This document shows positions 1 through 7,930 of a stretch of 64,000 bases of DNA, piece after piece; within the stretch, counting starts at the first letter, position 1; every line of letters begins with the position of its first letter. Under the pieces are notes generated by a model. It worked only from the letters and a program-made list of their open reading frames with translations, was not told where the DNA came from and searched no databases. The translations under genes were made by a program, and so were the position numbers. Origin of the DNA: SABI01 sp963677695 (GTDB lineage: Bacteria > Spirochaetota > Spirochaetia > Sphaerochaetales > Sphaerochaetaceae); NCBI GenBank assembly GCA_963677695.2, contig CAXXUJ010000001.1, positions 2,294,001 through 2,358,000 on the forward strand. The letters are read 5' to 3'.

Positions 1-573
1 ATAGGAATCCCGGGCGGAAGAGGTGCGAAGATCGTGATTGAAGCACTTCTATCACTCGGTGACGATGTTGTCGGGAGTGTCTTTCTCTACCTTGTGGACG
101 AACGGCTTGAAGGGGAGAAGAACGAGCCGATGCTGATGGACTACGGGCTCGGAAAAGCGATTGAAGAGGGGAGGTTCGTGAACACTCAGCTGATCATTCC
201 TTCAGCGCAGAATCCCGTTCCTGTTGATTTTTCCTTCGACCTTCTCTTCCTCGGGGTGGGGGAGGACGGTCACTTCGCTTCTCTCTTTCCCGGTTCCTGG
301 GACAAGAGAAAAGCTGGCGAGCATGATATCATAGAGATTGATGAAAGCCCGAAGCCGCCGAACCATAGGGTGACATTCTCTTTCAGTGCGTTTGAGAAGT
401 TCACAAGAAGAGGGTGTGTCTACCTTGTATGCTTCGGAGAAGGAAAGAGGAATGCATACGAGCGTTATATTCAGGGCGAGGAGAGCCAGCTCACCTTGCC
501 TTCACTGTTTTTTGAGCGGGATGGCTTTGACCCGGTGCTGATCACCGATCTGGCAGAAAAAGGAGAGAAATGA
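1..573 (+). CDS. pgl: 6-phosphogluconolactonase, 5' end outside window
   Basis: The reading frame is open from base 1 (IGIPGGRGAKIV...), so the N-terminus lies upstream of the window. It hydrolyses 6-phosphogluconolactone in the oxidative pentose phosphate pathway in the cytoplasm. Family marks are the N-terminal GG-rich phosphate loop, the YLVDER segment (W.DER in the family) and GVGEDGHFASLFPG, the signature with the catalytic histidine. The stop lies one base before the zwf start at 575, so the two form an operon for consecutive reactions. The GTG at 34 is an internal codon and not a likely start, because the conserved glycine loop precedes it. Confidence 0.93.
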   Translation: MGIPGGRGAKIVIEALLSLGDDVVGSVFLYLVDERLEGEKNEPMLMDYGLGKAIEEGRFVNTQLIIPSAQNPVPVDFSFDLLFLGVGEDGHFASLFPGSWDKRKAGEHDIIEIDESPKPPNHRVTFSFSAFEKFTRRGCVYLVCFGEGKRNAYERYIQGEESQLTLPSLFFERDGFDPVLITDLAEKGEK

Positions 574-574
574 T

Positions 575-1930
575 ATGAAACAGATCATCATACAGTTCGG
601 AGGCACGGGAGACCTTGCCCAGAAGAAATTATATCCGGCATACGAAAACCTTCAGAAGAAGGGTTTCGATTTCACCCTCATCGCCCTCGGCAGACGGTTT
701 GCTACGAAGGAGGAGTTCGTCAAGGCTACGGTACGCGAGGATGCCTCCCAGCAGTTCCTTGATGCACTTGAGTACCTTCAGTACGATATGAGTGATGAGA
801 AGGGGGCGACAGACCTCCTTACCTCTCACCTCCTTTCTTTGACTAAGAAGGGTGAAGAGGTCAATATCATCTACTATATGGCACTTCAGCCCAGTCTCTA
901 TGAAGATGCAATCAGGCAGATTCAGATCGTGGACAAGGTTCTGGCAAAGACACTCGTTCTTTCGAAGAAGATCGTGGTGGAAAAACCGTTCGGATTCGAC
1001 GGAGAGACGGCCAGAAGGTACAACGATATTCTCCTTCAGGCATTCACCGACAAGGAAATCTACAGAATCGACCACTACCTCGGAAAGGAGTTCATGCAGA
1101 ACCTTCTTCTCCTCCGGTTCCACAATGATATCATCCGTGCTATCTGGGATAACCGCTCAATCGAATCTATCCAGATCATCTTTGATGAGACCCATGGGGT
1201 CGACCAGCGTCTCGGTTTCTACGAAAAGATAGGCGTGGTGAGAGATACAATTCAGAATCATATCCTTCAGATCATCACCTACCTCACGATGAGTGATCCG
1301 ACAACCCTCTCACCCGAGGACATCGCGGCAGAGAAGGCGAAGGTTCTCAGAGCCATCGCTCCTCCCAAGGAATTCTATACCGGCCGCTATGAATCTCTTG
1401 GAGCGGGAAGCGGTCATATTGTGAATATTCCCACCTACGCAGCGCTGAAACTGAGCGTGAACAACTACTACATGGCTGACATTCCCATCTATGTGAGAAC
1501 AGGTAAGATGCAGGAGAATGCGAAATCTCTTATCTATGTGAAGTTCAAGAACAAGACACAGAAAGTGATGAACGACTCGCAGATAGAGGACAACAGCGTG
1601 ATCATAACCATCCATCCCGAGCTCACAATCGATATCGTGATGAACCTGAAGGAGCCGAATACGAGCTGGAAGAGTAAACCTGTGAGATTCCGTTTCAACC
1701 AGACTGAAACCTTCGGTGCGAATACCCCGCAGGCGTACGAGCAGATCGTGCAGAAGATTCTTATCGGGGATAAATCCCTCTTCCCTTCAATGATGGAGAT
1801 CTGTGAATCGTGGAGAATCGTTGAGCCGATGCTCACTGATGATTCACCGATGGAAGTCTACCCGATCAGGACGCTTCCAAGGTTTGCACAGCAGATGGCG
1901 AAGGAGAACGGGTTCACCTGGTTCGCCTGA
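575..1930 (+). CDS. zwf: Glucose-6-phosphate 1-dehydrogenase
   Basis: Oxidises glucose-6-phosphate to 6-phosphogluconolactone with NAD(P)+, feeding the pgl product next door. The 451-residue protein has the N-terminal dinucleotide motif GGTGDLAQKKL, the VVEKPFG segment and the active-site signature RIDHYLGKE with its catalytic histidine and lysine. Length is a little below the usual 480-510 residues but all core motifs are present. The start is the ATG that follows the pgl stop, with AGGAGAG just upstream. A stem-loop follows 55 bases after the stop. Confidence 0.96.
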   Translation: MKQIIIQFGGTGDLAQKKLYPAYENLQKKGFDFTLIALGRRFATKEEFVKATVREDASQQFLDALEYLQYDMSDEKGATDLLTSHLLSLTKKGEEVNIIYYMALQPSLYEDAIRQIQIVDKVLAKTLVLSKKIVVEKPFGFDGETARRYNDILLQAFTDKEIYRIDHYLGKEFMQNLLLLRFHNDIIRAIWDNRSIESIQIIFDETHGVDQRLGFYEKIGVVRDTIQNHILQIITYLTMSDPTTLSPEDIAAEKAKVLRAIAPPKEFYTGRYESLGAGSGHIVNIPTYAALKLSVNNYYMADIPIYVRTGKMQENAKSLIYVKFKNKTQKVMNDSQIEDNSVIITIHPELTIDIVMNLKEPNTSWKSKPVRFRFNQTETFGANTPQAYEQIVQKILIGDKSLFPSMMEICESWRIVEPMLTDDSPMEVYPIRTLPRFAQQMAKENGFTWFA

Positions 1931-1985
1931 TTCGCCTGATTCCCACCCTTCCTTCACGAAAAACATACCGATATAGAAATGAAAA

Positions 1986-2005
1986 GGCCCCGCGAAAGCG
2001 GGGTC
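1986..2005 (+). terminator. Stem-loop terminator after zwf
   Basis: An 8-bp G+C-rich stem (ggccccgc / gcggggtc, one G-T pair) closes a GAAA tetraloop and is followed by a short T-rich stretch. It probably ends the pgl-zwf transcript; the U-tract is weak. Confidence 0.7.
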
Positions 2006-2241
2006 TTCGTGTATCTGAGCAGGATGTATAGGAGTGGTATTTTTTAAACATCTTACATAAACCTAAGACATTTGTTATGACAATTAGGGGCAAATCATGT
2101 ATAGTGCGTAGGAAAATCCTGACAAAATTGCTGAAAAATAGAAATATATATATAAATAGTGAAAATTATATTATTGTTATAAAATAAAATAAATCGGTTG
2201 AATAAACTTCTTACAACATCGGAAGGTTTTCTAGAAAAGAT

Positions 2242-2270
2242 TTGACATAAGTTATGTCCTCTGTTACCAT
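2242..2270 (+). promoter_or_regulatory. Sigma-70-type promoter
   Basis: TTGACA (2242-2247), 17-bp spacer, TACCAT (2265-2270), at the end of an A+T-rich stretch (2040-2250) that holds no gene. The predicted transcription start (about 2277) lies downstream of the ATG at 2254 and argues for a translation start further in, at 2311. Confidence 0.65.
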
Positions 2271-2310
2271 GAAATCAGATAAGGACAGAGGTCCTGAAGA
2301 GAGGTGGGTT

Positions 2311-2904
2311 TTGAGGCGTCTACATGTTACAGTATTACTTCTTCTAATCCTCTTCTCTCTCTACAGTGCTGTTGAGGGAGAGGATGCGAGTCTGATTCTC
2401 TCCGCTGCCGTTGATGGTGGTCTCTTCCATGGATTTTCTTCGATGGACAGTACCAGTTCCGATATGGCTCGTCTTAACATCAGCGCAGGAAACGTTGGAG
2501 ATCAGGTGAGAAGCGATCTGGATCTCGAATCATCGGAAGCTCAGGCTGTGGGGTACTACAATCTGCTGACAACCGGTGCCTCTCAGGCGCAGGTCTCCTT
2601 CTCCCTCATTCCCCTTACAGCCGTCTTCGGAGATACCACCTACTATGTTCCCTATCTTCTCAGTTATGAGGAATCAAACGGGACTGGAAATGTGAAGGTT
2701 GACAGCGAGAGCCTTGGAAGCAGCGAACTGGATCCCACAACAACAGATCCCGGCACCAGCGAAGATGCTGTCCTTCATACACAGGCCAGCGGTCTGAGGT
2801 GGAAGACTCTTGAACTGTATGTCACATTCAACGGTGATGCAAACGAAGTGCTTCCTGAAAGCAGCTACAGCGGCTATGTAGTCGCTACTGTTACAGCAGA
2901 ATAA
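2311..2904 (+). CDS. Small secreted or periplasmic protein, unknown function
   Basis: A 197-residue protein if translation starts at the TTG at 2311. That start gives a classical signal peptide (MRRLHVTVLLLLILFSLYSAVEG) and has AGAGGTGG just upstream. The frame stays open up to an ATG at 2254, but that codon lies inside a promoter spacer. The mature part is rich in Ser, Thr and Asp with little Cys, like a small beta-rich secreted or surface protein. No family was recognised. It is a single-gene unit with its own promoter and terminator. Confidence 0.6.
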   Translation: MRRLHVTVLLLLILFSLYSAVEGEDASLILSAAVDGGLFHGFSSMDSTSSDMARLNISAGNVGDQVRSDLDLESSEAQAVGYYNLLTTGASQAQVSFSLIPLTAVFGDTTYYVPYLLSYEESNGTGNVKVDSESLGSSELDPTTTDPGTSEDAVLHTQASGLRWKTLELYVTFNGDANEVLPESSYSGYVVATVTAE

Positions 2905-2969
2905 AAATTACCCCATCGGGATGGGTTGCTGCTGCAGAGATGCAGCAGCCTTGTTCTATGAAAAGGCTG

Positions 2970-2991
2970 CTCCTCAATCGAGGAGTTTTTT
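2970..2991 (+). terminator. Intrinsic terminator between convergent genes
   Basis: CTCCTC-aatc-GAGGAG followed by six T residues on the plus strand; it overlaps the 3' end of the convergent minus-strand gene. A second hairpin just upstream (gctgctgca at 2928-2936 with tgcagcagc at 2941-2949, GAGA loop) may act with it to end the transcript from 2242. Confidence 0.75.
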
Positions 2992-4200
2992 GTCTCCGCT
3001 GAGTGCCTGAATGGGAGCGATGTTCTGCGAAACTTCGAGTGTTCCCATGTACTCCTTCTTCTCGTTTCTTACAGCGAAATAGCGGATATGTACGTACGCT
3101 TCTCCCAGGTGGAGATAGAATTCAGCGACATCTCTTTCACCGCTCTTGAACTCATTGACGATTTTCTCGACGATATGTACCGATGCAGGAGGATGACAGT
3201 TCACAACCTCTCTTCCGATGATTGCAGTGGTACGGGGAAAGATGCGTTCGCTTGACTGGCTGAAGTAGGCAACCTTATCATCCTTGTCCACAAATGTGAT
3301 ATCGACAGGGAGGGTGTTGAGCACGAGGGTGAGGATTTCCGGAGTGAAGTGTCCGCTTGGAAGGGTGATCATTCCAGATGAGAGGTCAGGTTTCACCTCT
3401 TCCATTTCAGCTTCGGGAGCCCAGGTGTGTTCGCTCGCGACATAGGAGTCGGCGAATTCATCGATACCGTCAGCGATGAGCTTCCATTCATGCGGGGTGA
3501 ACACTTCCGATACCATGGGAATGAGAATATCGTTCTCCTTGGTGATCATCTCTAGGATTTTTGTTTTGGTCGAAGTGAATTCAGTGACAAAACGGGTCCT
3601 GGTAGCCTCATCGGGTCTGCCTGAGTTGATCATCTCCTCGAACGTGCCGCTTACGACTTTGATCATTTCTCTGATCTCATCATCAACGCCCCACATCACT
3701 TTCGGGGGTGCGGTGATGCCGTGATTCTCCATCAGAGGGAAGTAGAGATTCTCCTTCTTCGCATAGTGTGAATCGATCTTTCTGAGTTCTTTCAGCTGCT
3801 CTCCAACCTTGGCTGCAGCAGAGACATCTCCCTTGGAGAGGCTTGTGATGTGCTCTTCAAGCGCATCGACAATCTTTGTGATATGTTCGTTCTCTTTTTT
3901 CAGGATCCATGCCGGGTGACCGAGTGTATCATCCATCTTTCTGTAGCCGTGAATATCGGCAACGGAACCATGGACAAGTGAGGAGTGGACATCACAGAGT
4001 CTCTGCACTTCCTCAACACTCACTTCACCTTCGTCGATCAGTTTCTTTTCCGCCGCGGCTATCTCATCGGCACCGACACCTTCAAAGGTTTCGGCAAACT
4101 CTTTCTTCACTGCTTCGAATTCCTCTCCGTTGTGAAGTCTTTTAATCATCTCCTTGAGGAGGGTGCTCCTTTCATCGCTGTTCTGTATTTCTGCACTCAT
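2974..4200 (-). CDS. DUF438 / hemerythrin-like / PAS domain protein
   Basis: A 408-residue soluble protein in three parts. Residues 1-85 match DUF438 (IKRLHNGEEFEAVKKEF..., then EVQRLCDVHSSLVHG). Residues 95-235 match a hemerythrin-type four-helix bundle with metal-ligand candidates in HPAWILKKENEHI and HYAKKENLYFPLMENHG. Residues 285-400 form a PAS-type domain (FTPEILTLVLNTLPVDITFVDKDDKVAYFS). Such proteins are thought to sense oxygen or NO or handle iron in anaerobes; the exact role is not established. It is a single-gene unit with GGAGACAC upstream of the ATG. Confidence 0.88.
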   Translation of the reverse strand: MSAEIQNSDERSTLLKEMIKRLHNGEEFEAVKKEFAETFEGVGADEIAAAEKKLIDEGEVSVEEVQRLCDVHSSLVHGSVADIHGYRKMDDTLGHPAWILKKENEHITKIVDALEEHITSLSKGDVSAAAKVGEQLKELRKIDSHYAKKENLYFPLMENHGITAPPKVMWGVDDEIREMIKVVSGTFEEMINSGRPDEATRTRFVTEFTSTKTKILEMITKENDILIPMVSEVFTPHEWKLIADGIDEFADSYVASEHTWAPEAEMEEVKPDLSSGMITLPSGHFTPEILTLVLNTLPVDITFVDKDDKVAYFSQSSERIFPRTTAIIGREVVNCHPPASVHIVEKIVNEFKSGERDVAEFYLHLGEAYVHIRYFAVRNEKKEYMGTLEVSQNIAPIQALSGDKKLLD

Positions 4201-4304
4201 AATAGTGTCTCCTTATTCATTCTCTATAACCAGATCATACTCCAGAACAGAAAAGGCATCCGTTGCAAATGCAACAGATACCTTTTTCTTAAAAAATCTG
4301 AGGA

Positions 4305-6212
4305 TCAGGAGAAGAGAGAAGTGATCTCCTTCTCATACTGCGCTGATATCTTGTGGCGCATGATCTCCTGTTTCGCTGAGAGCTGCTCTCCCACCTTGAA
4401 GGGTTCACAGATCAGTGTGAAGCGGTTGATCAGTTCGAACGATTTGAACCCGTGTTTCGAACTGACAAGCTCGTTGATCTCCGCCTGAATCAAGGCCTTT
4501 ACCTCATCAAGTAAGAGCGCATCCTTACGTGTCAGGTAGGGGATTCCCTGTTCCTTCACATACTGTTCGATCATCTTACTGTCGGGAACTATCAGGGCAC
4601 CTAGGTACTTCTGATCCTGTCCGACCACCATCACCTGCTCGATATATTCCGACTCCCTCAGCCTGGCTTCGAGTGGCACCGGTTCGATATTCTCACCACC
4701 GCTTAAAACGATGGTATCCTTCGCACGCCCCCTGATACCGTACTCACCCTTGTAGGTCCAGATACCTAAATCACCGGTATTGAGGTAGCCCTCATCATTC
4801 ATGATGGCTTTCGTCAGATCGGGGCGCTTGTAGTACCCCTTCATCACCTGTTCTCCCTTCACCCAGATTACACCCTTCTCTCCGGGAGCCGCGAGGGTTC
4901 CGTCATCCTTCACGATTCTTATATCGGTCTCAGGGATAGGGGATACTGTGAGCGGTACCTGATGGTGGATGCTTCTCAGCCCGATAACCGGAGCGGTCTC
5001 TGTGAGTCCGTATCCGTCAAGGAGGGTGATACCTATAGCCTTGAAGAACTTGTCGATGGAGGAGGGGAGTGAACCGCCTCCTGAAACTCCCGCCCTGAAC
5101 CCGGTTCCGAATTTCTTCTTGATTGTCTTGAACACAAGGATATCACCAAGGTACTTCAATGGGAGGGTAGGGATGAACATAAGAAGACCGATCAGGAGGT
5201 CGGCAGGATAGAACCTGCGGGAGAACTGCGGTTTCCTGTTTTCCAGTCTTGCAAGTGCATCAGCATGGGCCGACCCTATGAAGACGAAGAAATGGAAGAG
5301 TCCCCGTGCGACAGGTGATTTCGACTTCACGTTCTGGTAGACACCTCCCTTCACCGCCTCCCAGATTCTCGGCACTGAACCCATCCACTGGGGATTCGTC
5401 CGCTGCAGGTCGACAAGCATGATCTTTCCGATCGGTTTGGAATAGACGACAGTCGATGCCTGAGAGAGAATCACGTACTGAAGGATTCGCTCGAACGAGT
5501 GCCATACAGGAAGGACACTGAGCCACCTCTCCCCCTTCTTGAAATCGATCACCTTCGGAAGCTGTTCCAGCTGGAACAGAAAATTCCTGTGAGTGAGCAT
5601 GACACCCTTCGGCTCTCCTGTTGTGCCGCTGGTGAATATGAGTGTCGCCAGATCATCCCCTTTTCCCTTCTCTATCTCTTTTGTCACGAGGCCGGGATCA
5701 GCTTGAAGTGCCTCCTTTCCCTTTTCGAGAATATCATCGAAACAGAGGATGGAGAAATGCCCTGACTCTTCACTCTTGTTCTCTTCTGTATGATGGTGCT
5801 GATCCATGATGACGAGTGTTTTAAGGTCAGGAAGAGAGGATGCGAGTGAGACAACCTTTGTCAGCTGTTCCTCATTCTCTACAAAGCAGAGAGAACATTC
5901 ACTTGTCTTGAGGATGAATTCGAGTTCATGGGGCATGGCATCCCTTCCCCTGGGAACATCTGCAGCACCGAGAGAAAGGATAGCGGTATCGGCTAAGAGC
6001 CACTCCTTTCTGTTATCGCTTATGAGACCTACGTTGTCTCCCCTCTTGATTCCCATCGAAGCGAGACCCGCCGCCAGCTGTTCCGAGATGACTGTGAAAT
6101 CGGCATAGGAAAGATTGAGGAAGTTTCCGTCATCATCCTTGTACATCTGAATATCCGTGTCGGGGTACTCAGCGCTTATATATCTGAGAAGCTGTGGAAT
6201 TGTCTGATACAC
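4305..6212 (-). CDS. Long-chain fatty acid-CoA ligase (AMP-forming)
   Basis: Activates fatty acids to acyl-CoA through an acyl-adenylate. The 635-residue protein has the P-loop signature TLIFTSGTTGEPKGVMLTHRN, the second adenylation motif DGYGLTETAP, and the hinge region NTGDLG...IRGRAKDTIVLSGGENIEP. It resembles the bacterial FadD/FAA1 group. The start is GTG, with AAAGGAG seven bases upstream. No other fatty acid gene is adjacent, so it may serve exogenous fatty acid use or phospholipid recycling. Confidence 0.93.
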   Translation of the reverse strand: MYQTIPQLLRYISAEYPDTDIQMYKDDDGNFLNLSYADFTVISEQLAAGLASMGIKRGDNVGLISDNRKEWLLADTAILSLGAADVPRGRDAMPHELEFILKTSECSLCFVENEEQLTKVVSLASSLPDLKTLVIMDQHHHTEENKSEESGHFSILCFDDILEKGKEALQADPGLVTKEIEKGKGDDLATLIFTSGTTGEPKGVMLTHRNFLFQLEQLPKVIDFKKGERWLSVLPVWHSFERILQYVILSQASTVVYSKPIGKIMLVDLQRTNPQWMGSVPRIWEAVKGGVYQNVKSKSPVARGLFHFFVFIGSAHADALARLENRKPQFSRRFYPADLLIGLLMFIPTLPLKYLGDILVFKTIKKKFGTGFRAGVSGGGSLPSSIDKFFKAIGITLLDGYGLTETAPVIGLRSIHHQVPLTVSPIPETDIRIVKDDGTLAAPGEKGVIWVKGEQVMKGYYKRPDLTKAIMNDEGYLNTGDLGIWTYKGEYGIRGRAKDTIVLSGGENIEPVPLEARLRESEYIEQVMVVGQDQKYLGALIVPDSKMIEQYVKEQGIPYLTRKDALLLDEVKALIQAEINELVSSKHGFKSFELINRFTLICEPFKVGEQLSAKQEIMRHKISAQYEKEITSLFS

Positions 6213-6266
6213 CTTTTGACTCCTTTGTGTTGTTCCCGGAACGCCTGAAGCGCGCCGGAGACTATT

Positions 6267-6298
6267 GTGTGCAGCCCTATGTTATAACTATTGCACAC
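6267..6298. promoter_or_regulatory. Inverted repeat upstream of acyl-CoA ligase
   Basis: Arms GTGTGCA and TGCACAC lie 18 bases apart, each inside a copy of ACTATTG, in the leader region of the minus-strand ligase gene. This could be an operator for a fatty-acid-responsive regulator; no regulator is encoded nearby. The rest of the 441-base gap (6213-6653) shows no gene apart from the promoter of the next operon. Confidence 0.35.
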
Positions 6299-6592
6299 TA
6301 TCTGATAAAGTCAATATTGACAAAAATTAATGGAATGTCAAGAAAAGATGGAGAATACCAATACATACTTCTTCATAGCTGCCATGAAAGGATGCTGATA
6401 TGATTGAACGAGGTAGAAGAAGGTAGGGTTGAGCGGATTATTCTGGCTTTTCCCCCTCGCTGGTGGTACTTTTACTATAGTAGGTTCTTACTAGTATGCA
6501 GTGTATATATAGTTAATATTTACGTATCTTATTAAAAGTGTCAAAATAAGAGGGTAAAAAGGGAAATAAATAGGAGAAAAACGGAAGTATTG

Positions 6593-6624
6593 TTGACACC
6601 TTTTTGTTAAACTGTCAATATAAT
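6593..6624 (+). promoter_or_regulatory. Candidate promoter of the 2-oxoacid oxidoreductase operon
   Basis: A perfect TATAAT (6619-6624) lies 29 bases before the ferredoxin ATG. The nearest good -35 box, TTGACA at 6593, is 20 bases away, longer than ideal, so recognition may depend on an activator or another -35. Confidence 0.45.
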
Positions 6625-6653
6625 CATATCTCTTGAGCAAGGAGAAAAGAATT

Positions 6654-6896
6654 ATGAAAAATCGTGTGATTGTCGATGCGTCGAGATGCAAAGGCTGTGG
6701 CGTATGCCCGTCTGTCTGCCCGAAAGGGTGTCTCCGTATCGGGACAGGAATCAACGAACAGGGATATCTGAATGTGGAAGTGGTACCTGACAGTGTCTGT
6801 ATCGGGTGCGGTATGTGTGTACTCGCATGCCCCGAGCCGAGAGCATTGACGGTGCTGAAGAATATTGAGGAAGAAACATCATGTACAAGCGCCTGA
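6654..6896 (+). CDS. 2[4Fe-4S] ferredoxin subunit (delta) of 2-oxoacid:ferredoxin oxidoreductase
   Basis: An 80-residue protein with two classical cluster motifs, CKGCGVCPSVCPKGC and CIGCGMCVLACPEP, typical of the delta subunit that takes electrons from the catalytic subunits to ferredoxin. The ATG at 6654 has AAGGAG eight bases upstream; an in-frame TTG at 6633 lies before this site and is not used. It overlaps the alpha subunit gene by 16 bases, so it is translationally coupled. Confidence 0.92.
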   Translation: MKNRVIVDASRCKGCGVCPSVCPKGCLRIGTGINEQGYLNVEVVPDSVCIGCGMCVLACPEPRALTVLKNIEEETSCTSA

Positions 6897-7930
6897 TGAA
6901 AGGGAACGATGCGGCAGTCTTCGGTGCCCTCATGGCGGGGTGTACCCATTTTTTCGGGTATCCTATCACCCCTGCAAGTGAGATCGCCCAGACTGCTTCC
7001 TATTATTTCACCAAGACCGGAAGAACCTATCTTCAGGGTGAGAGTGAAGTGAGTGTGATCAATATGCTCTACGGAGCATCAAGTGCGGGGGCGAGGGTCA
7101 TGACCGCCTCCAGCGGTCCCGGAATCGCACTCATGGCTGAAGGTATAAGCTATATGGCTGGTTCGAGACTTCCCTCGGTCATTATCGATATGCAGCGCGC
7201 CGGTCCCGGACTCGGTAATATATGGCCCGAACAGGGCGACTACAATATGGTCGTGAAAGGTGGCGGACAGGGTAACTACAAGAATATCGTTCTTGCACCT
7301 GCCAGCGCCCAGGAAATGTTCGATTTCACCAAGATGGCCTTTGAACTCGCCGACAGATATCGTATGACAGTATTCATTCTCGGTGACGCCTACCTCGGAC
7401 AGGTGATGGAGTCAGTTGAAATCTCAGGTACTCTGGAACAGAGTGCGAGAAAGGATTGGGCCCTCTACGGGGATGAGGAGAGCAGGAAGAATGTGATCAC
7501 CTCGATTTTCATGTCCCCGTCCTCCATGGAAGAGCAGAACCAGCTCCTGCAGGATGTATACGCTCAGGTAGAGGAAGAGGTTGTTGACTTTGTAGAGACC
7601 GATACCGAGGATGCAGATCTGATCTTCATCAACTACGGTATCGTTTCCCGTCTCTGTCACGGTGCTGTCAAGAAACTGAGGGAGAACGGACTCAAGGTCG
7701 GCATGCTCCGCCTCAAGACCCTCTTCCCGTTCCCGAAGAAACGGCTCATGGAACTCGCTGAGAAGGGGATTCCCCTCGCCGTCGTGGAACTGAGCAACGG
7801 TCAGATGGCTGACGATGTGAAACTGAGTGTGGCCGGAAAGACTGAAGTTGTTTCCTATACCCGTATGGGAGGGGAAGTGATGAAGTCTCAGGATCTCATC
7901 GAATTTGCGACAGAGTATCTGAAGGGGTGA
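6881..7930 (+). CDS. 2-oxoacid:ferredoxin oxidoreductase alpha subunit (VorB/KorA-like)
   Basis: A 349-residue subunit that builds the 2-oxoacid and thiamine diphosphate pocket with the beta subunit. It begins with LMKGNDAAVFGALMAGCTHFFGYPITPASEI, the family's N-terminal pattern, and carries TASSGPGIALMAEGISYM and the C-terminal domain II (DLIFINYGIVSRLCHGAVKKL). The enzyme oxidatively decarboxylates 2-oxoacids to acyl-CoA and reduces ferredoxin. Substrate (branched-chain 2-oxoacids versus 2-oxoglutarate) cannot be fixed from sequence reading. The ATG lies inside the preceding ferredoxin gene. Confidence 0.92.
   Translation: MYKRLMKGNDAAVFGALMAGCTHFFGYPITPASEIAQTASYYFTKTGRTYLQGESEVSVINMLYGASSAGARVMTASSGPGIALMAEGISYMAGSRLPSVIIDMQRAGPGLGNIWPEQGDYNMVVKGGGQGNYKNIVLAPASAQEMFDFTKMAFELADRYRMTVFILGDAYLGQVMESVEISGTLEQSARKDWALYGDEESRKNVITSIFMSPSSMEEQNQLLQDVYAQVEEEVVDFVETDTEDADLIFINYGIVSRLCHGAVKKLRENGLKVGMLRLKTLFPFPKKRLMELAEKGIPLAVVELSNGQMADDVKLSVAGKTEVVSYTRMGGEVMKSQDLIEFATEYLKG

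Noticed and set aside
629..1123. Long open frame on the minus strand inside zwf
   Set aside because: It is a shadow of a well-supported gene; the protein has no recognisable domain and no ribosome-binding site.
6460..6500. Short palindrome TACTATAGTA similar to half of the mutasome operator
   Set aside because: Arms and spacing differ from the 18751-18774 site and it is not next to a DNA repair gene; probably chance in an A+T-rich gap.
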